DNA of 64,000 bases from Oncomelania hupensis (lineage: Eukaryota; Mollusca; Gastropoda; Littorinimorpha; Pomatiopsidae): assembly GCA_036898135.1 (NCBI GenBank), contig CM072511.1:157476494-157540493 (forward strand), written 5' to 3'. Position numbers and translations under genes: made by a program. How positions within the stretch are numbered: the first letter of the stretch is position 1; every line of letters begins with the position of its first letter. This document shows, in pieces, positions 11,802 to 25,333 of this stretch. Below the pieces are notes generated by a model. That model was given only the letters and a program-made list of their open reading frames with translations. It was not told where the DNA came from and ran no database searches.

Positions 11802-13545
11802 ATTTGTGTGGTGTTGGAAAGTTTACTTAAGGACACTTTAGTTTGATTATGTTCAAAAATACGAATGCCATGCGGAATTGTAACCTTGGAAACATAAATG
11901 TAACTGGTTTTTGCACATTTCTAAAGCTACATGGCAACCATTGTTGATTCCGTTTTCCAGACATCAGCTAAGGTGATGGCGTGGTGTTCGGTTCACACTT
12001 TTGACACGTTACCTAACAACATAGAAATTGAAAAAAGTTCTAATAATTTGGCACCACCAGCGCTAACATTGACGCAGATTTGTCAACCAAGATAGAAGAC
12101 AACTTGAGATATAGATATGGTATCTGAAATCCGTTCAGATTTTGGTAGGCCAAGTCTTTGCTTACATAGCTTTAGGTACCTATTTTCGTGAACACCACCA
12201 ACATTTTCAAGTTTTTCAGTGCCCTATAGAAAATTGCTATAAAATCCAAACTATCGTGTTGTGCTTAAAGCTTTTTTGTGCGTAGCTCACGTAGATGTTA
12301 GGGATTGTTTTGCCGCAACCTCTGGTAAAATTCATCTGTAACTTTTTTTTATATTAATTTTTTTATTACAAACCGCGTGCATGTCAAATTTCGGGTTTGT
12401 CTAAAAATATAGTCAGCATAAAAGTTACCACCGACACCCCATTTTCTCATTTACCACAAAATTTGGTGGCAGGCACTTAAAAAATCTATAAACATGATTA
12501 TTTTCCTTATTTATTCCAAGTTTGCCTAGCCATCTGTGCCCCTATTTATATATTTAAAATGGCAAGACCCAAACACTAAGTTTAAAGTTTTAAGTCGCCA
12601 ACGGTGGAAACAATATTGTACCTACAATTGTTAATTGAAATATTATTATTAGCAAATTTGCGAACCATCTGGGCAATAGAATGCGTACGCCTTTTGATTT
12701 CCTTCTAGTGTCTATTTTCCTATATGCGTGGTACTACGATTTTTTTTAAGTAGCCGGTGACATGCCAGGAGGTAGAAGTGATGATACAGATCTATCTAAA
12801 GTAACATTTCGCGAAATTCAATTAACAAATATATAATTGTACTTTTTCCTGTGCCGCTTTTGTGTGTGTTTTGTTTCCGTTTTGTCATTTTTGCATTGCG
12901 TAAGGTGTCTGGTAACCATAGGAACAGTTAGGTGAGCGACCAATTATTGCGGCGCTGCATGTGGAGTTAGATGATACATCACGCCTTTCAATATATTAGT
13001 CCACAACGGGATTTTCTCTTCACAACTGGACTTTCGCTGACAGCCGCATTTTTATCTTTTGAGTGCAGGTGGCTCGTGTTTGTTTATTTATTTATTTATT
13101 TAGTACTGTCCATTCTTATAATAGTTTTTGAACAACCATCGCGTCGTAGTAGCAACAGTTGTGCAGAGCGGAAAAACGAACTTCAAATAGCGTAAAACTG
13201 TTATTTCTTTAGACAACTTGTTTTCGTTTCTGTTGGCTGGCGGCCATTTTCTAGTGGTTTCGTTCCTTGCAGTCTCTCAACTGTGTTTTGACGGAGACAC
13301 GAATTTCAGAAATCCACATCTGCATTTTCTCTACACAACTATATCTTTGCTGTAGACTGGCAATCATTTTCTGTGGTGGCCTCCCTCATAGTTGATCTTA
13401 AACGTTGTTAGACTTGACGTGACGAGACAGAAAAGTAAGCCAAAACTGCTAGTGAGCATTGTGTAGAAAGAACTATTGTTCCATAAGCTGAAATTGTTAC
13501 TACGATGCTGTGTTAATAAAAACATACAAATTAAGTCAAATAAAT
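11802..13545. other. No recognised gene or element
   Basis: A/T-rich sequence with short TTTA and T runs. The longest open stretch (12971-13195) has no recognisable domain and contains a TTTA microsatellite at 13079-13102. Confidence 0.5.
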
Positions 13546-13550
13546 GAAAT

Positions 13551-13600
13551 GAGAAGAAGAAGGAGAAGAAGAAGAAGAAGGAGGAGGAGAGAAGAAGAAG

Positions 13601-13638
<38 letters not shown>
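13551..13638. repeat. GAA/GGA then CAA microsatellite
   Basis: Imperfect GAA and GGA units pass into about 13 CAA units. Confidence 0.9.
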
Positions 13639-13675
13639 ACCACCCACACTAAATGTTTGTTGTATATTTAAGAGT

Positions 13676-13750
13676 TTGGAGTACGCTGGTTAAACGATCA
13701 TCTGTGATGCCCCAACGACCTTCGAGTTACGGGATAGGATAGATAGGATT
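13676..13750 (+). mobile_element. RTE-like LINE, isolated 3' tail
   Basis: About 75 bp identical in layout to the 3' ends of the longer copies: GGAGTACGCTGGTTAAACG, ATCATCTGTGATGCCCC, CGACCTTCGAGTTACGGGAT, ending AGGATAGATAGGAT. This is an extreme 5' truncation. Confidence 0.8.
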
Positions 13751-14823
13751 TATTATTTTGATTGTGGATCTTATGTACAATAGCATACTGGAAAGGGTGG
13801 AGAAGTGGTTGGGAGAGGGGTATAGAGGTATGGATAAGTGTGGGGGAGGGAGGGGTATAGGGAGGGGGGGAAGGAGTTGAGTAGTGGACACGACGTCGGA
13901 TCCCAGACACTATTAATCCAAGAGTCAGACAGTTTCCTGCCAGGACAAATGTCTAGGTTTCCATTTCTAGACTGGAACTAAGTTGCCATAGTGCCGGCAG
14001 GTCGTTTGCTCGGGCTTCACATTATGTTTCTTGGTTTCCAATGACAAACCTGAAATAGGCGAGAACGCTGAAGTGCTTAAGAGTTACAATGAATATTGCC
14101 CGTATGCACTATAGAAATTGTTTAGGGAATGTGTTTGTAGATGCCACAGTTTTTAAAACGTGATGCACTGCATTTAGTGTTCAAGTGTTATTGTTATAGT
14201 ATTTTTGCGAGTATTATTTATTTTGTTTAGTTTTTTTTTTTTTTTTGTGTGGATTGGAAATTGTCATACCACATTCTAAATGTCCTTGTAATGTATGGGG
14301 ACCGAACAATTAAGGATATTCAGGATCTTCAATCTACTTATTTTATTTTAAACTTCTAAATTGCACCAGGGACCCAGTGTTAGTTTCTGCAAACGGATTA
14401 TTTCTATTTTTGGATGTGCTTTAGTCGCAGAAATGCGGAGACGAGAAGTATTGTCCATCTAAACTTAATATGGCATGAAGTGTATAATAAGCTTCTGGAA
14501 TACAATGTCAGTTCCTGCAGGCGGTTAATGTCTTTCTGTCTGGAATGAAAACCGAGCCATAGACAAAAATTTCACTTTAAATCAATAAAGTGGTTTTGGA
14601 ATGCTCGTGTTGAGAATTTGTGGAGGTAATTTTTTTTTAACATATAAAGTCGTCGTGTATTGTGGATTGGTGTGTTGACCACACCTCACAAATGTTACAT
14701 TGGGGTCCATCTTTCACATATCTAGCATTCAATTATTTCAATCTCACAGGCTTATTGTATTTGGCGTCGGCGCTCGCGTGTCCAGACACAAGCCTCTGTG
14801 ATCTTTCTGTCTATTGGGAACGA
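13751..14823. other. Non-coding stretch, nothing recognised
   Basis: Contains a G/A-rich segment (13795-13880) and a short T run. I see no gene. Confidence 0.4.
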
Positions 14824-15545
14824 AAATAGAAACAAAAAACAGGGAAAATCTGAGGTTTGGCATGAAGAAGAACAAGAACAAGAACAAGAAGATACTCAAG
14901 TGTCAATCTGGTATTAGTTTAAGAAGTAACATCTGATGCCATATATGAACATATTTGGCATTCCCTGATTCTGCATCTTTATGTTTATTGCTGACGAAAG
15001 TAAAATCACCAAACAAGGAAAATCCGAGTTTTTAAATAAATAAAAAAAATTAAGAAGAATAAACTGGTATTCAAATGTGTCAATCTGATATGGGAAGTTG
15101 TCAAATTTATTAAGTGGAATTTGTTATATTTTTGAAAGTGATTCAGCATCTGATCACTGATTCGGCATTTTTCTGTTTGTTTTTTACGAAAGTAAAATCA
15201 ACTAACAAGGAGAATCTAAGATTAGACAGAGTAAGAAGAATGAACTGATTTTCAAGTGTGTCAACCCGCTTTTAATTTAAGAGGTTCAATGTGATGCCAT
15301 AGTTATAAGATTCGCTGATTCACCATCCTTATGTTTATTGCTGACGAGAGTGAAAACAAAAAAAAAGAACACAACTAACTTTTAACAGGAATACTTGTAA
15401 GAAGAAACTAATATTCAAGTGTGTTAATCCGGTATCAATTTAAGAAGTACAGTGTGATGCTATATTGGAGATATTTTGCATTCGCTGATTCAGCATCATT
15501 ATGTTTGTTGCTGACAAAAAAAAAAAAGCAAACAACAAGGAGAAT
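14824..15545 (+). repeat. Diverged tandem repeat, ~150-190-bp units, about four units
   Basis: Each unit carries the same order of blocks: AAGAAGAA..ACTGGTATTCAA(A/G)TGTGTCAA, then TTTAAGAAGT, then GTGATGCCATA, then CGCTGATTCAGCATC, then TTATGTTTATTGCTGACGA, then AACAAGGA(G/A)AATC. Units start near 14860, 15045, 15225 and 15395; a weaker fifth may lie near 14440. It lies immediately upstream of the 5'-nucleotidase leader. Confidence 0.65.
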
Positions 15546-15885
15546 CAGTTTTGACGGTACCAATCCTAGATCCAGTGTTTATGTCAATTATAAGGACCCA
15601 GATCTCCGGGTTTGTAATTGATGTAGTCTGACGCCAAGGACCAAAGTGTCTGATATTATCATTCAGAAAGTTGTTTCTATTTGAATAAAGAAGTCAACGA
15701 ACCAGACTTTGAGCTTAATCGGACGTCTGTTAATCAGACAGTTGTGTTGTAGATGTTACAGAAAAAAGCGGAAGCCGCAACGTTTGAGCTTAAGTCTGAC
15801 ATTAAGCCCCACATTGTATGTTTGAGAAAGATGTGTTGGATATTTGATTGAAGAAGATACAAGAGGCAACTTGTGAACTGTGATC

Positions 15886-16730
<845 letters not shown>

Positions 16731-16886
16731 GTAAAAACAACAACAACAACAGCAAGAATAACAAACAAACAAACTAACAAACAGTATTTGCTGGATTGAT
16801 TAAAAATTATAAGCCTCTTCCTTGAACTTTGTTCTCTGCTTATCTTCATCATTTCCTCTATTTCTCCACTTTATGTCGGTCTGTCA

Positions 16887-17030
16887 TACTACCACTACTA
16901 CTGCTACTACTACTACTGCTGCTGCTACTGCTACTACTACTACATGATGTTATCACGCGCACTTTTTCTTCAATGGAGCTTAAAGCGCGGTGATCACAAG
17001 AGATCGCCAGTACAGAAGGTGGAAGAGAAA
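16887..17030. repeat. ACT/GCT microsatellite plus 'GCGC' short repeat
   Basis: TACTACTACTGCTGC array, then TTATCACGCGCACTTTTTC and AAAGCGCGGTGATC. A related segment occurs at 54448-54520 (TTACGCGCTTTTTGTTCAAT, GAAGCGCGGCGATC). Confidence 0.6.
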
Positions 17031-17202
17031 TCTGATTTATTTTTTCATTTCGATTATCAGCATCCAATACCATGGCCATTATCATCAAACTGTCTCTGTC
17101 GCTGTCTCTGTATGACTGTCAGTCTCTGAACTATCAATCTCTCTACAGTATCTCTCTCTTCCTCTCTTTCTGTGTGTGTGTCGGGGGCTGCCGGGGGTTT
17201 CA

Positions 17203-18278
17203 GTATAAATAGTATCCCCACTTTCTGGAAATTTAGTGCTTTAAATTCCCACTGTCACTGTCTTTCTCCTTTGAAATTGTTCTTTCTCATTCTGTTACGT
17301 TGAAACGCGAAGGATAGCATGTCTGAAACGCGCACGATAGATCTAATCGTTTCGCTTTGCAAAGTTTATCATTTCGCTTTGCAAAGTTTTCAGTAATAGA
17401 GTGTATTTACCTTTGATTTGAGTTTGCATTGTTAATAGGAGAAGCTTTGTATAACGTTGATAATTTTCGTTAGTCGATATTATTGGAGAATTCTCTAGAT
17501 TTGCTTGTTTACTGTTGATCGAAGTTTCTTGATGGGTGTAGATATTTGAGAACATTCTTGGACCGAAAACAATGTTGTATGACGTAAGTCAGTGATGACG
17601 AAGTTTCATTTGATTGGTTGTGGTGCGTCACTCTGGCGTGTTCTAAATTGTTCTGGAGTATGAAGTGACTATATAAGTGCCGCACTGTTTCAAAAGAGTG
17701 TTCGGCCCCTATACGCTTATGTGTCCGGGGACGTTAATCTATAAAACTAACTAAAAGAGGTATGTTGATAGTTGTTGAAAGTAAAAAAGTTGAAAGAGTG
17801 AAAAGGCGATTGTATGCAGTTGTTGATGAACGCTGAATAAAGTTTAAAAACTTCATACGACGACTCTGTGCCTTGTGGCTGATTGAACGGATTGCGTGGA
17901 TAAACGAATCCGAGTACACTCATCAGGACATTCAGCATTGGGGCTGAATCAACTACTGATAGAAAAACACCAACATCAATCGAGTGTAACACATTCCTAC
18001 TCTGTTCTATCAATCGACTATACTATCTTCTTCGCTAGACCAGTCACCTACCTTTTTTCTTGAAAACGCTTCCGTGACATAACTCCTCAATTGTGTATGA
18101 GGTCTGTTGGATCAGCTTGGGAATATTGGATGTTTTCTGCCAAATAATTACTTGGGCTTCCTATGATGTTATTATTTAGCAATGTAGGCATTTTATATGT
18201 ATGTGTTTTGTTGATATTGTATAATGATGTTTGTATTCTATTTTATTTTTGTAAACGGGGGTTCAATAAATTAGAGTA
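17203..18278 (+). repeat. Dispersed repeat D, copy 1, left part (interrupted by solo LTR A)
   Basis: 17203-17292 (TATAAATAGTATCCCCAC.. TTAGTGCTTTAAATTCCC) and 17992-18278 (TCTTCTTCGCTAGACCAG .. GTATGAGGTCTGTTGGATCA .. GTAAACGGGGGTTC) match the repeats at 21820, 23840 and 30140 in order. The solo LTR at 17293-17991 splits the first two blocks. The TIR-bounded insert beginning at about 18284 separates the rest, which resumes at 21392. The element type is unknown. Confidence 0.7.
17293..17991 (+). mobile_element. Solo LTR of family A with 5-bp target duplication
   Basis: Begins TGTTACGTTGAAACGCG and ends CGAGTGTAACA, the same termini as the LTRs of element A. It is flanked on both sides by CATTC. 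It contains a TATA-like TATATAAG (near 17670) and AATAAA (near 17835). At 699 bp it is longer and more diverged than element A's 638-bp LTR. A perfect duplication around a single LTR indicates loss of the interior by LTR-LTR recombination. Confidence 0.85.
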
Positions 18279-18430
18279 TATCCCAAGGGCGGATCAGCAG
18301 GTTCACGCGGGAGGGTGCACTTTTTTTTTTGGGGGGGGGGGGGAGGGGGGGGGATAGAGAGAAGTTTTTGTATCTTACCTCAGATTCATAGCAAAGAACA
18401 GTTATTCTTTCAAAACAACAGTTTATGGGC

Positions 18431-18431
18431 A

Positions 18432-18473
<42 letters not shown>

Positions 18474-18551
18474 GTATCACTTTGGTGGAAAGACTTTAAA
18501 TTAATTATTATTGTATCACTTTGGTGGAAAGACTTTAAATACATTAAACAA

Positions 18552-18605
<54 letters not shown>

Positions 18606-18660
18606 GTCCTTTATTATTATTATTATTTTGTCCTCTATTCTTCTTCTTAATAATAATAAT
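18431..18660. repeat. ATT arrays with a duplicated 30-bp unit
   Basis: ATT runs at 18431-18472 and 18551-18605. Between them GTATCACTTTGGTGGAAAGA plus CTTTAAAT occurs twice. AAT continues to 18663. Confidence 0.9.
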
Positions 18661-18848
18661 AATACAGTACATTTGTATCGCGCGGTACCTCGCAAACGGT
18701 AAGGAAAGCGAGCTCGCCGCGCTTGACAACACACGTGCAATCACACACACACACACACCCACACACGTACACAGAACACGTATACACTTATCAAATGGTT
18801 AAATAGTTAAATCTTCTTCTTCTTTTTATTATTTTTATTATTATTATA

Positions 18849-21185
<2,337 letters not shown>

Positions 21186-21391
21186 ATGATGATGTGTTTG
21201 ATGATTAGCATGATGATTATTAGCATGATGATTATTATGAATATTATGGATATTCTGAATATTCTTCTTCCTCTTCTTTTTCTCCTTCCTCTTCTTTCAT
21301 CTTCTTCTTTTTTTTTTTTTTTTGGTCGTCCGTGGGGGGGGGGTGCACGTGCACCCGGTGCACCCCCCCAAGATCCGCCCCTGTATAATAA

Positions 21392-21563
21392 TCCTCAGCG
21401 TCCCCTGCGTGGGATGTCTTTATTGTAAAGTGACTGGCTGGTAGATTGCCTTCAGTGTTACCACTAGGGTTGTTTCGGCAGATCTTTTATGCGGGTCAGG
21501 GGTGAGTCCTCTCTGGTCCTGATTTGGCTCGGAAGAGTCCGCTGGACCTAAAGCAATAACCAT
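21392..21563 (+). repeat. Dispersed repeat D, copy 1, right part
   Basis: CCTCAGCGTCCCCTGCGTGG, then TTATTGTAAAGTGACTGGC, then AGCAGATCTTTTATGCGG, then GGTCCTGATTTGGCTCGGAA, then GTCCGCTGGACCTAAAGC. This completes the copy begun at 17203. Confidence 0.7.
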
Positions 21564-21571
21564 GTAATATA

Positions 21572-21686
21572 ATGTATGAGCATGGGGTCTGTTGTGTTTC
21601 GAAGTGAGCATGGGGTCTGTTGTGTTTAAAAGTGAGTATGGGGTCTGTTGTGTTTGAAAGTGAGCATGGGGTCTGTTGTGTTTCAA
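21572..21686 (+). repeat. 28-bp tandem repeat, four units
   Basis: GAGCATGGGGTCTGTTGTGT plus TTNNAAGT repeats four times with small changes. Confidence 0.85.
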
Positions 21687-21819
21687 AGTATTCGATAACC
21701 TGTTGCGCAATGCAGAGAAGCGCATTAAAGAAGATATTTTTTTCTGAAAAAGCCCCCTCGCTCTATCAGTTGCGCCTTTCTTTTTCTCACCCCTTTACTC
21801 TGTGTGCCGTTTTTTTTTT

Positions 21820-22375
21820 ATATAAATAGTATCACCAATTTCTGGTAAGTTAGTGCTTTAAATTTCCGCTGTCGCTGTCTTTCTTCTATGTTCTTTCTCG
21901 TTCCTATTCTGTTCTATCATTCTACTACAGGTATCTTCTTCGCTAGACCAGTCATCTACCTTTTTTCTTGACAACTCTCCCACAACTCCTCATTTGTGTA
22001 TGAGGTCTGTTGTGTCACCTTGGGGATATTGGACGCTTTCTGCCAAATGGTCAATAGGGCGTGCTATGGTTTTATTATTTAGTAATGCATGCGTTTTATA
22101 TGTATGTGTTTGTTAATATTTTATTATGATGTTTATATTCTATTTTGTTTTTGTAAACGGGGAGTTCGATAAAATAGGGTATAGCCTCAGCGTCCCCTGC
22201 GTGGGATGCCTTTATTGTTAAGTGGCCAGATGGTGGAATGCCTTCAGTGTTACCGTTAGGGTTGTTTTAGCAGATCTTTTATACGGATCAGGGGCGAGTC
22301 CTCTTTCAACCAAGTTCTCATTTTGTGGTCCTGATTCGGCTCTTTGCAGTCCGTTGGACCCTATAAACAATGAAT
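21820..22375 (+). repeat. Dispersed repeat D, copy 2
   Basis: Full-length layout: TATAAATAGTATCACCA, CTTCTTCGCTAGACCAG, GTGTATGAGGTCTGTTG, CCTCAGCGTCCCCTGCGTGG, GTCCGTTGGACC. Confidence 0.7.
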
Positions 22376-22422
22376 ACCTAACTAACCCCTGTTTTTTCTG
22401 TCCATGACGATGTATCAGTTCT

Positions 22423-22496
<74 letters not shown>
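22423..22496. repeat. (CT)n microsatellite
   Basis: About 36 CT units. Confidence 0.97.
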
Positions 22497-22499
<3 letters not shown>

Positions 22500-23837
22500 C
22501 ATATTATTTCTCTTTCAGCTGCGGCTTCTTCTCTCCTTCTACAGCCTTTTATGTCACCCGTTGTTGGGCGGTTGGTTTATCACTTTCCGTTTGCTTGTTC
22601 CTTGTAGTGGCTGTCATTCAAGTTGTCTCCAGTTGAACCCGGGGTCAAGTTGTCTGCAAGGTGTCTTTAAGACTCCCAAAACACGCAACCTCGTGTGCAA
22701 TTTTTTAATAAAGACGCAAGCTTTGGAGGTACACAGACAGGCGAACATCCACATATTAAAAAACAAAAAGTTATAAAACAGGCTAGTTGGTATAGCACCC
22801 CGAGATTTCATTCCTGTTGAAGACCAGTCACCAGCTGAAGAGAAAGGTTCCTGTGTGTGTGTATGTGTGCTGCGGGCCTAAGGTGTACCCAAGGTGTGTG
22901 TAAATGGGGAGTAAATGTGTTGGTATCCATAGGATCAGGAACGTCCTGTTCTCATGGTAGCGACACATTGCACTAAAACATCAGCCCACAAAATCTTCAG
23001 GCATGGGCAAATTTTCTCTCCAGGAATAGTGTGTATGTATGTATTAGTATACAGACGTGAGAGAATATCGCAACCACAATCACAGTTGGAAAGACTTTCT
23101 TAAGAACTATGTATATATATATATACACACACAGAGGCGAGAGAATATCTCAGCCACAATCACAGTTGGAAAGACTTTCTTAAGAACTATGAAGTGATTG
23201 TCTTTCATAATGGCAATATAATTGTCTTCTTTCAGGTTTTTTAAATCCTTGCGATCCCATTACATTAGAATGCTATTTGTTGGAAGCATATAGGTGAGTA
23301 ATATGTGAATGCAGCAAAAAACGTGTGTGTGTGCGTGAGTGCGGTTTGTTATCGGGGTACATGTGTGCATGTGAGGAAGGGAGGCCGGGAAGCCTTTTGA
23401 AAGACAGGTTGACATTTTACTGGGTGAATAAATATGGAATATGGCGTCTCATGTCTTAAGTCAATGCCATAGCGGAATACTGCCGTTTGACGACTGCAAT
23501 GTGACTTGTGAGATGTGCTCACCACAGGAGGACAGTCAATAGCATTGCAATGTTAATGCTTGAGCGGGGGGAAACGAGATTTAAATCTCTTCGGTGGTTG
23601 ATAAAGGCCCCACCATTGTCCCCCGACTGTGATAACCTTTTGACAAGCATTGTGATATTAGGGCTTACGGGTGCAACTGATATCAACGCTTTTTAATGGA
23701 AATTATTAAAAATACTTCTTTTTTTTGGTCGTTGACTGCATTATTGAAATCTTCCTCCACACTCCCCCCCCCTTTTCCAGCTTCCCTCCCCCTCCTCCCG
23801 CCCCACCGCTTTCGTTCATTGGGACTCTTTTTTTTCG
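22500..23837. other. Non-coding stretch with one 64-bp duplication
   Basis: 23049-23112 and 23131-23193 share GAGAGAATATC, CACAATCACAGTTGGAAAGA and CTTTCTTAAGAACTATG. No gene recognised; a possible exon at 23236-23293 was not accepted. Confidence 0.5.
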
Positions 23838-24262
23838 GGTTGTGCAGCGATTAATTCTATTCACACTATTGCCAGTCTTCAAAACTCTTCCGGGACAAGA
23901 CTCCTTATTTGTGTATGAGGTCTGTTGGATCAGCTTGGGAATATTGGACGCTTTCTGCCAAGTGGTCACTAGGGCTTCCTATGATGTTATTATTTAGCAA
24001 TGTAGGCATTTTATATGTATGTGTTTTGTTGATAATTTATAATGATGTTTGTATTCTAGTTTCTTTTTGTAAACGGGGGTTCGATAAATTAGAGTACAGC
24101 CTCAGCGTCTCCTGCGTGGGATGTCTTTATTGTAAAGTGACTGGCTGGTGGAGAGCTTTCAGCTTTACCACTAGGGTTGTTTCAGCAGATCTTTTATGCG
24201 GATCGGGGGTTGTCCGGTCCTGATTTGGCTCGGAAGAGTCCGCTGGACCTAAAACAATAATC
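23838..24262 (+). repeat. Dispersed repeat D, copy 3
   Basis: Same block order as copy 2, ending GTCCGCTGGACCTAAAACAA. Confidence 0.7.
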
Positions 24263-24298
24263 ATGTAATGTCACCCCCTCCCCCTCCCCCATCTCCTT

Positions 24299-24381
24299 CG
24301 CAAACACACGCCCTCACGCACGCACTAACACGCACACACGCACGCACACACACGCACGCATACACACGCACTCTCTCTTCT

Positions 24382-24445
<64 letters not shown>
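24299..24445. repeat. CA/CG-rich run and (ATC)n microsatellite
   Basis: ACGC and ACAC units 24300-24372, then about 20 ATC units 24384-24445. Confidence 0.9.
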
Positions 24446-24539
24446 GTGTTCTTTGTACTTCTCAGCATGTTTCTTTTTCTTGTTTCTTCTTCTCAACCTG
24501 GTTGTTATTCCTTTCTTATCCTATCCTAATCTATCTATC

Positions 24540-25177
24540 TGTTACACTCTGTTCGATGTTGGTGTTTTCTATCAGTATCTGATTCAGCCCCGATGCTTGA
24601 ATTCCTGATAGTTGTGTAACTCAGATTCGTTTATTCGCGCAACCCGTCCAAACAGCGTACAAGTCACAAAGTCGACGTATGAAGTTTTCCACTTTTATTC
24701 AGCACACACCAACAACTGCATACAATTCTCAACTCAAATCAATAACTTTCACAGCAACTCTCCAAATCACTATCAACAACTTTACTCTCTCTCAACAGCA
24801 ATTCGGCACACGATTAAATAACCTCTCTCTTTTCCGGAAGAATTTCGAACAATGTAGAAATGACGTACTGCCACCAATCGAACTAAAGATCGTCATCACT
24901 GACTTACGTCAATACACATTTTCTCTACTTCCGGGAACATTCACGACCTTCGATATCCATCGGGAAAATTCTATCAAGAGTAAACACGCATATCCAGAAG
25001 ATTCTCAAATAATATCGACTAACGCAAATTATCAACGTTATACAAAGCCTCTCCTAACAACAGTGCAAACTCAAATCAAAGGTAAATAAACTCCATTATT
25101 GAATACTTTACAAAACGAAACGATTAGATCTATCTTGCGCGTTTCTGACGTACTACCATTCGCGTTTCAACGTAACA
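24540..25177 (-). repeat. 3' LTR of element A
   Basis: Starts (minus strand) TGTTACGTTGAAACGCG and ends TGTAACA. On the minus strand GTGTGCTGAATAAAAGTGG gives the AATAAA signal. Contains no real gene; the 136-codon open frame on the plus strand is identical in both LTRs and looks incidental. Confidence 0.9.
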
Positions 25178-25192
25178 TAACCCCCCACTCAA
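25178..25192 (-). other. Polypurine tract of element A
   Basis: On the minus strand GAGTGGGGGGTTA lies directly before the 3' LTR TGTTACG, the expected place for plus-strand priming. Confidence 0.65.
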
Positions 25193-25333
25193 GAAGAAAT
25201 TTACCCAATTTCTTTCAACAACGTTGAAACGTAATGCACAAACAATGTACAGAATTAAAACTTACTTCAGACTGTCTCATTTACTGTCAATGTTTACAGT
25301 TCATTCACACAGGGTCAATGTTTCTCCACACAG

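Noticed and set aside
23236..23293. Exon-like segment with AG and GTGAGT borders
   Set aside because: Phase would fit the nucleotidase exon 2, but the translation (ending CYLLEAY) does not resemble NT5C2, which should continue VYKSP-like.
24679..25089. 136-codon ORF, repeated at 29543-29953
   Set aside because: Lies in the LTRs of element A on the strand opposite to the element; identical because the LTRs are identical. No domain.
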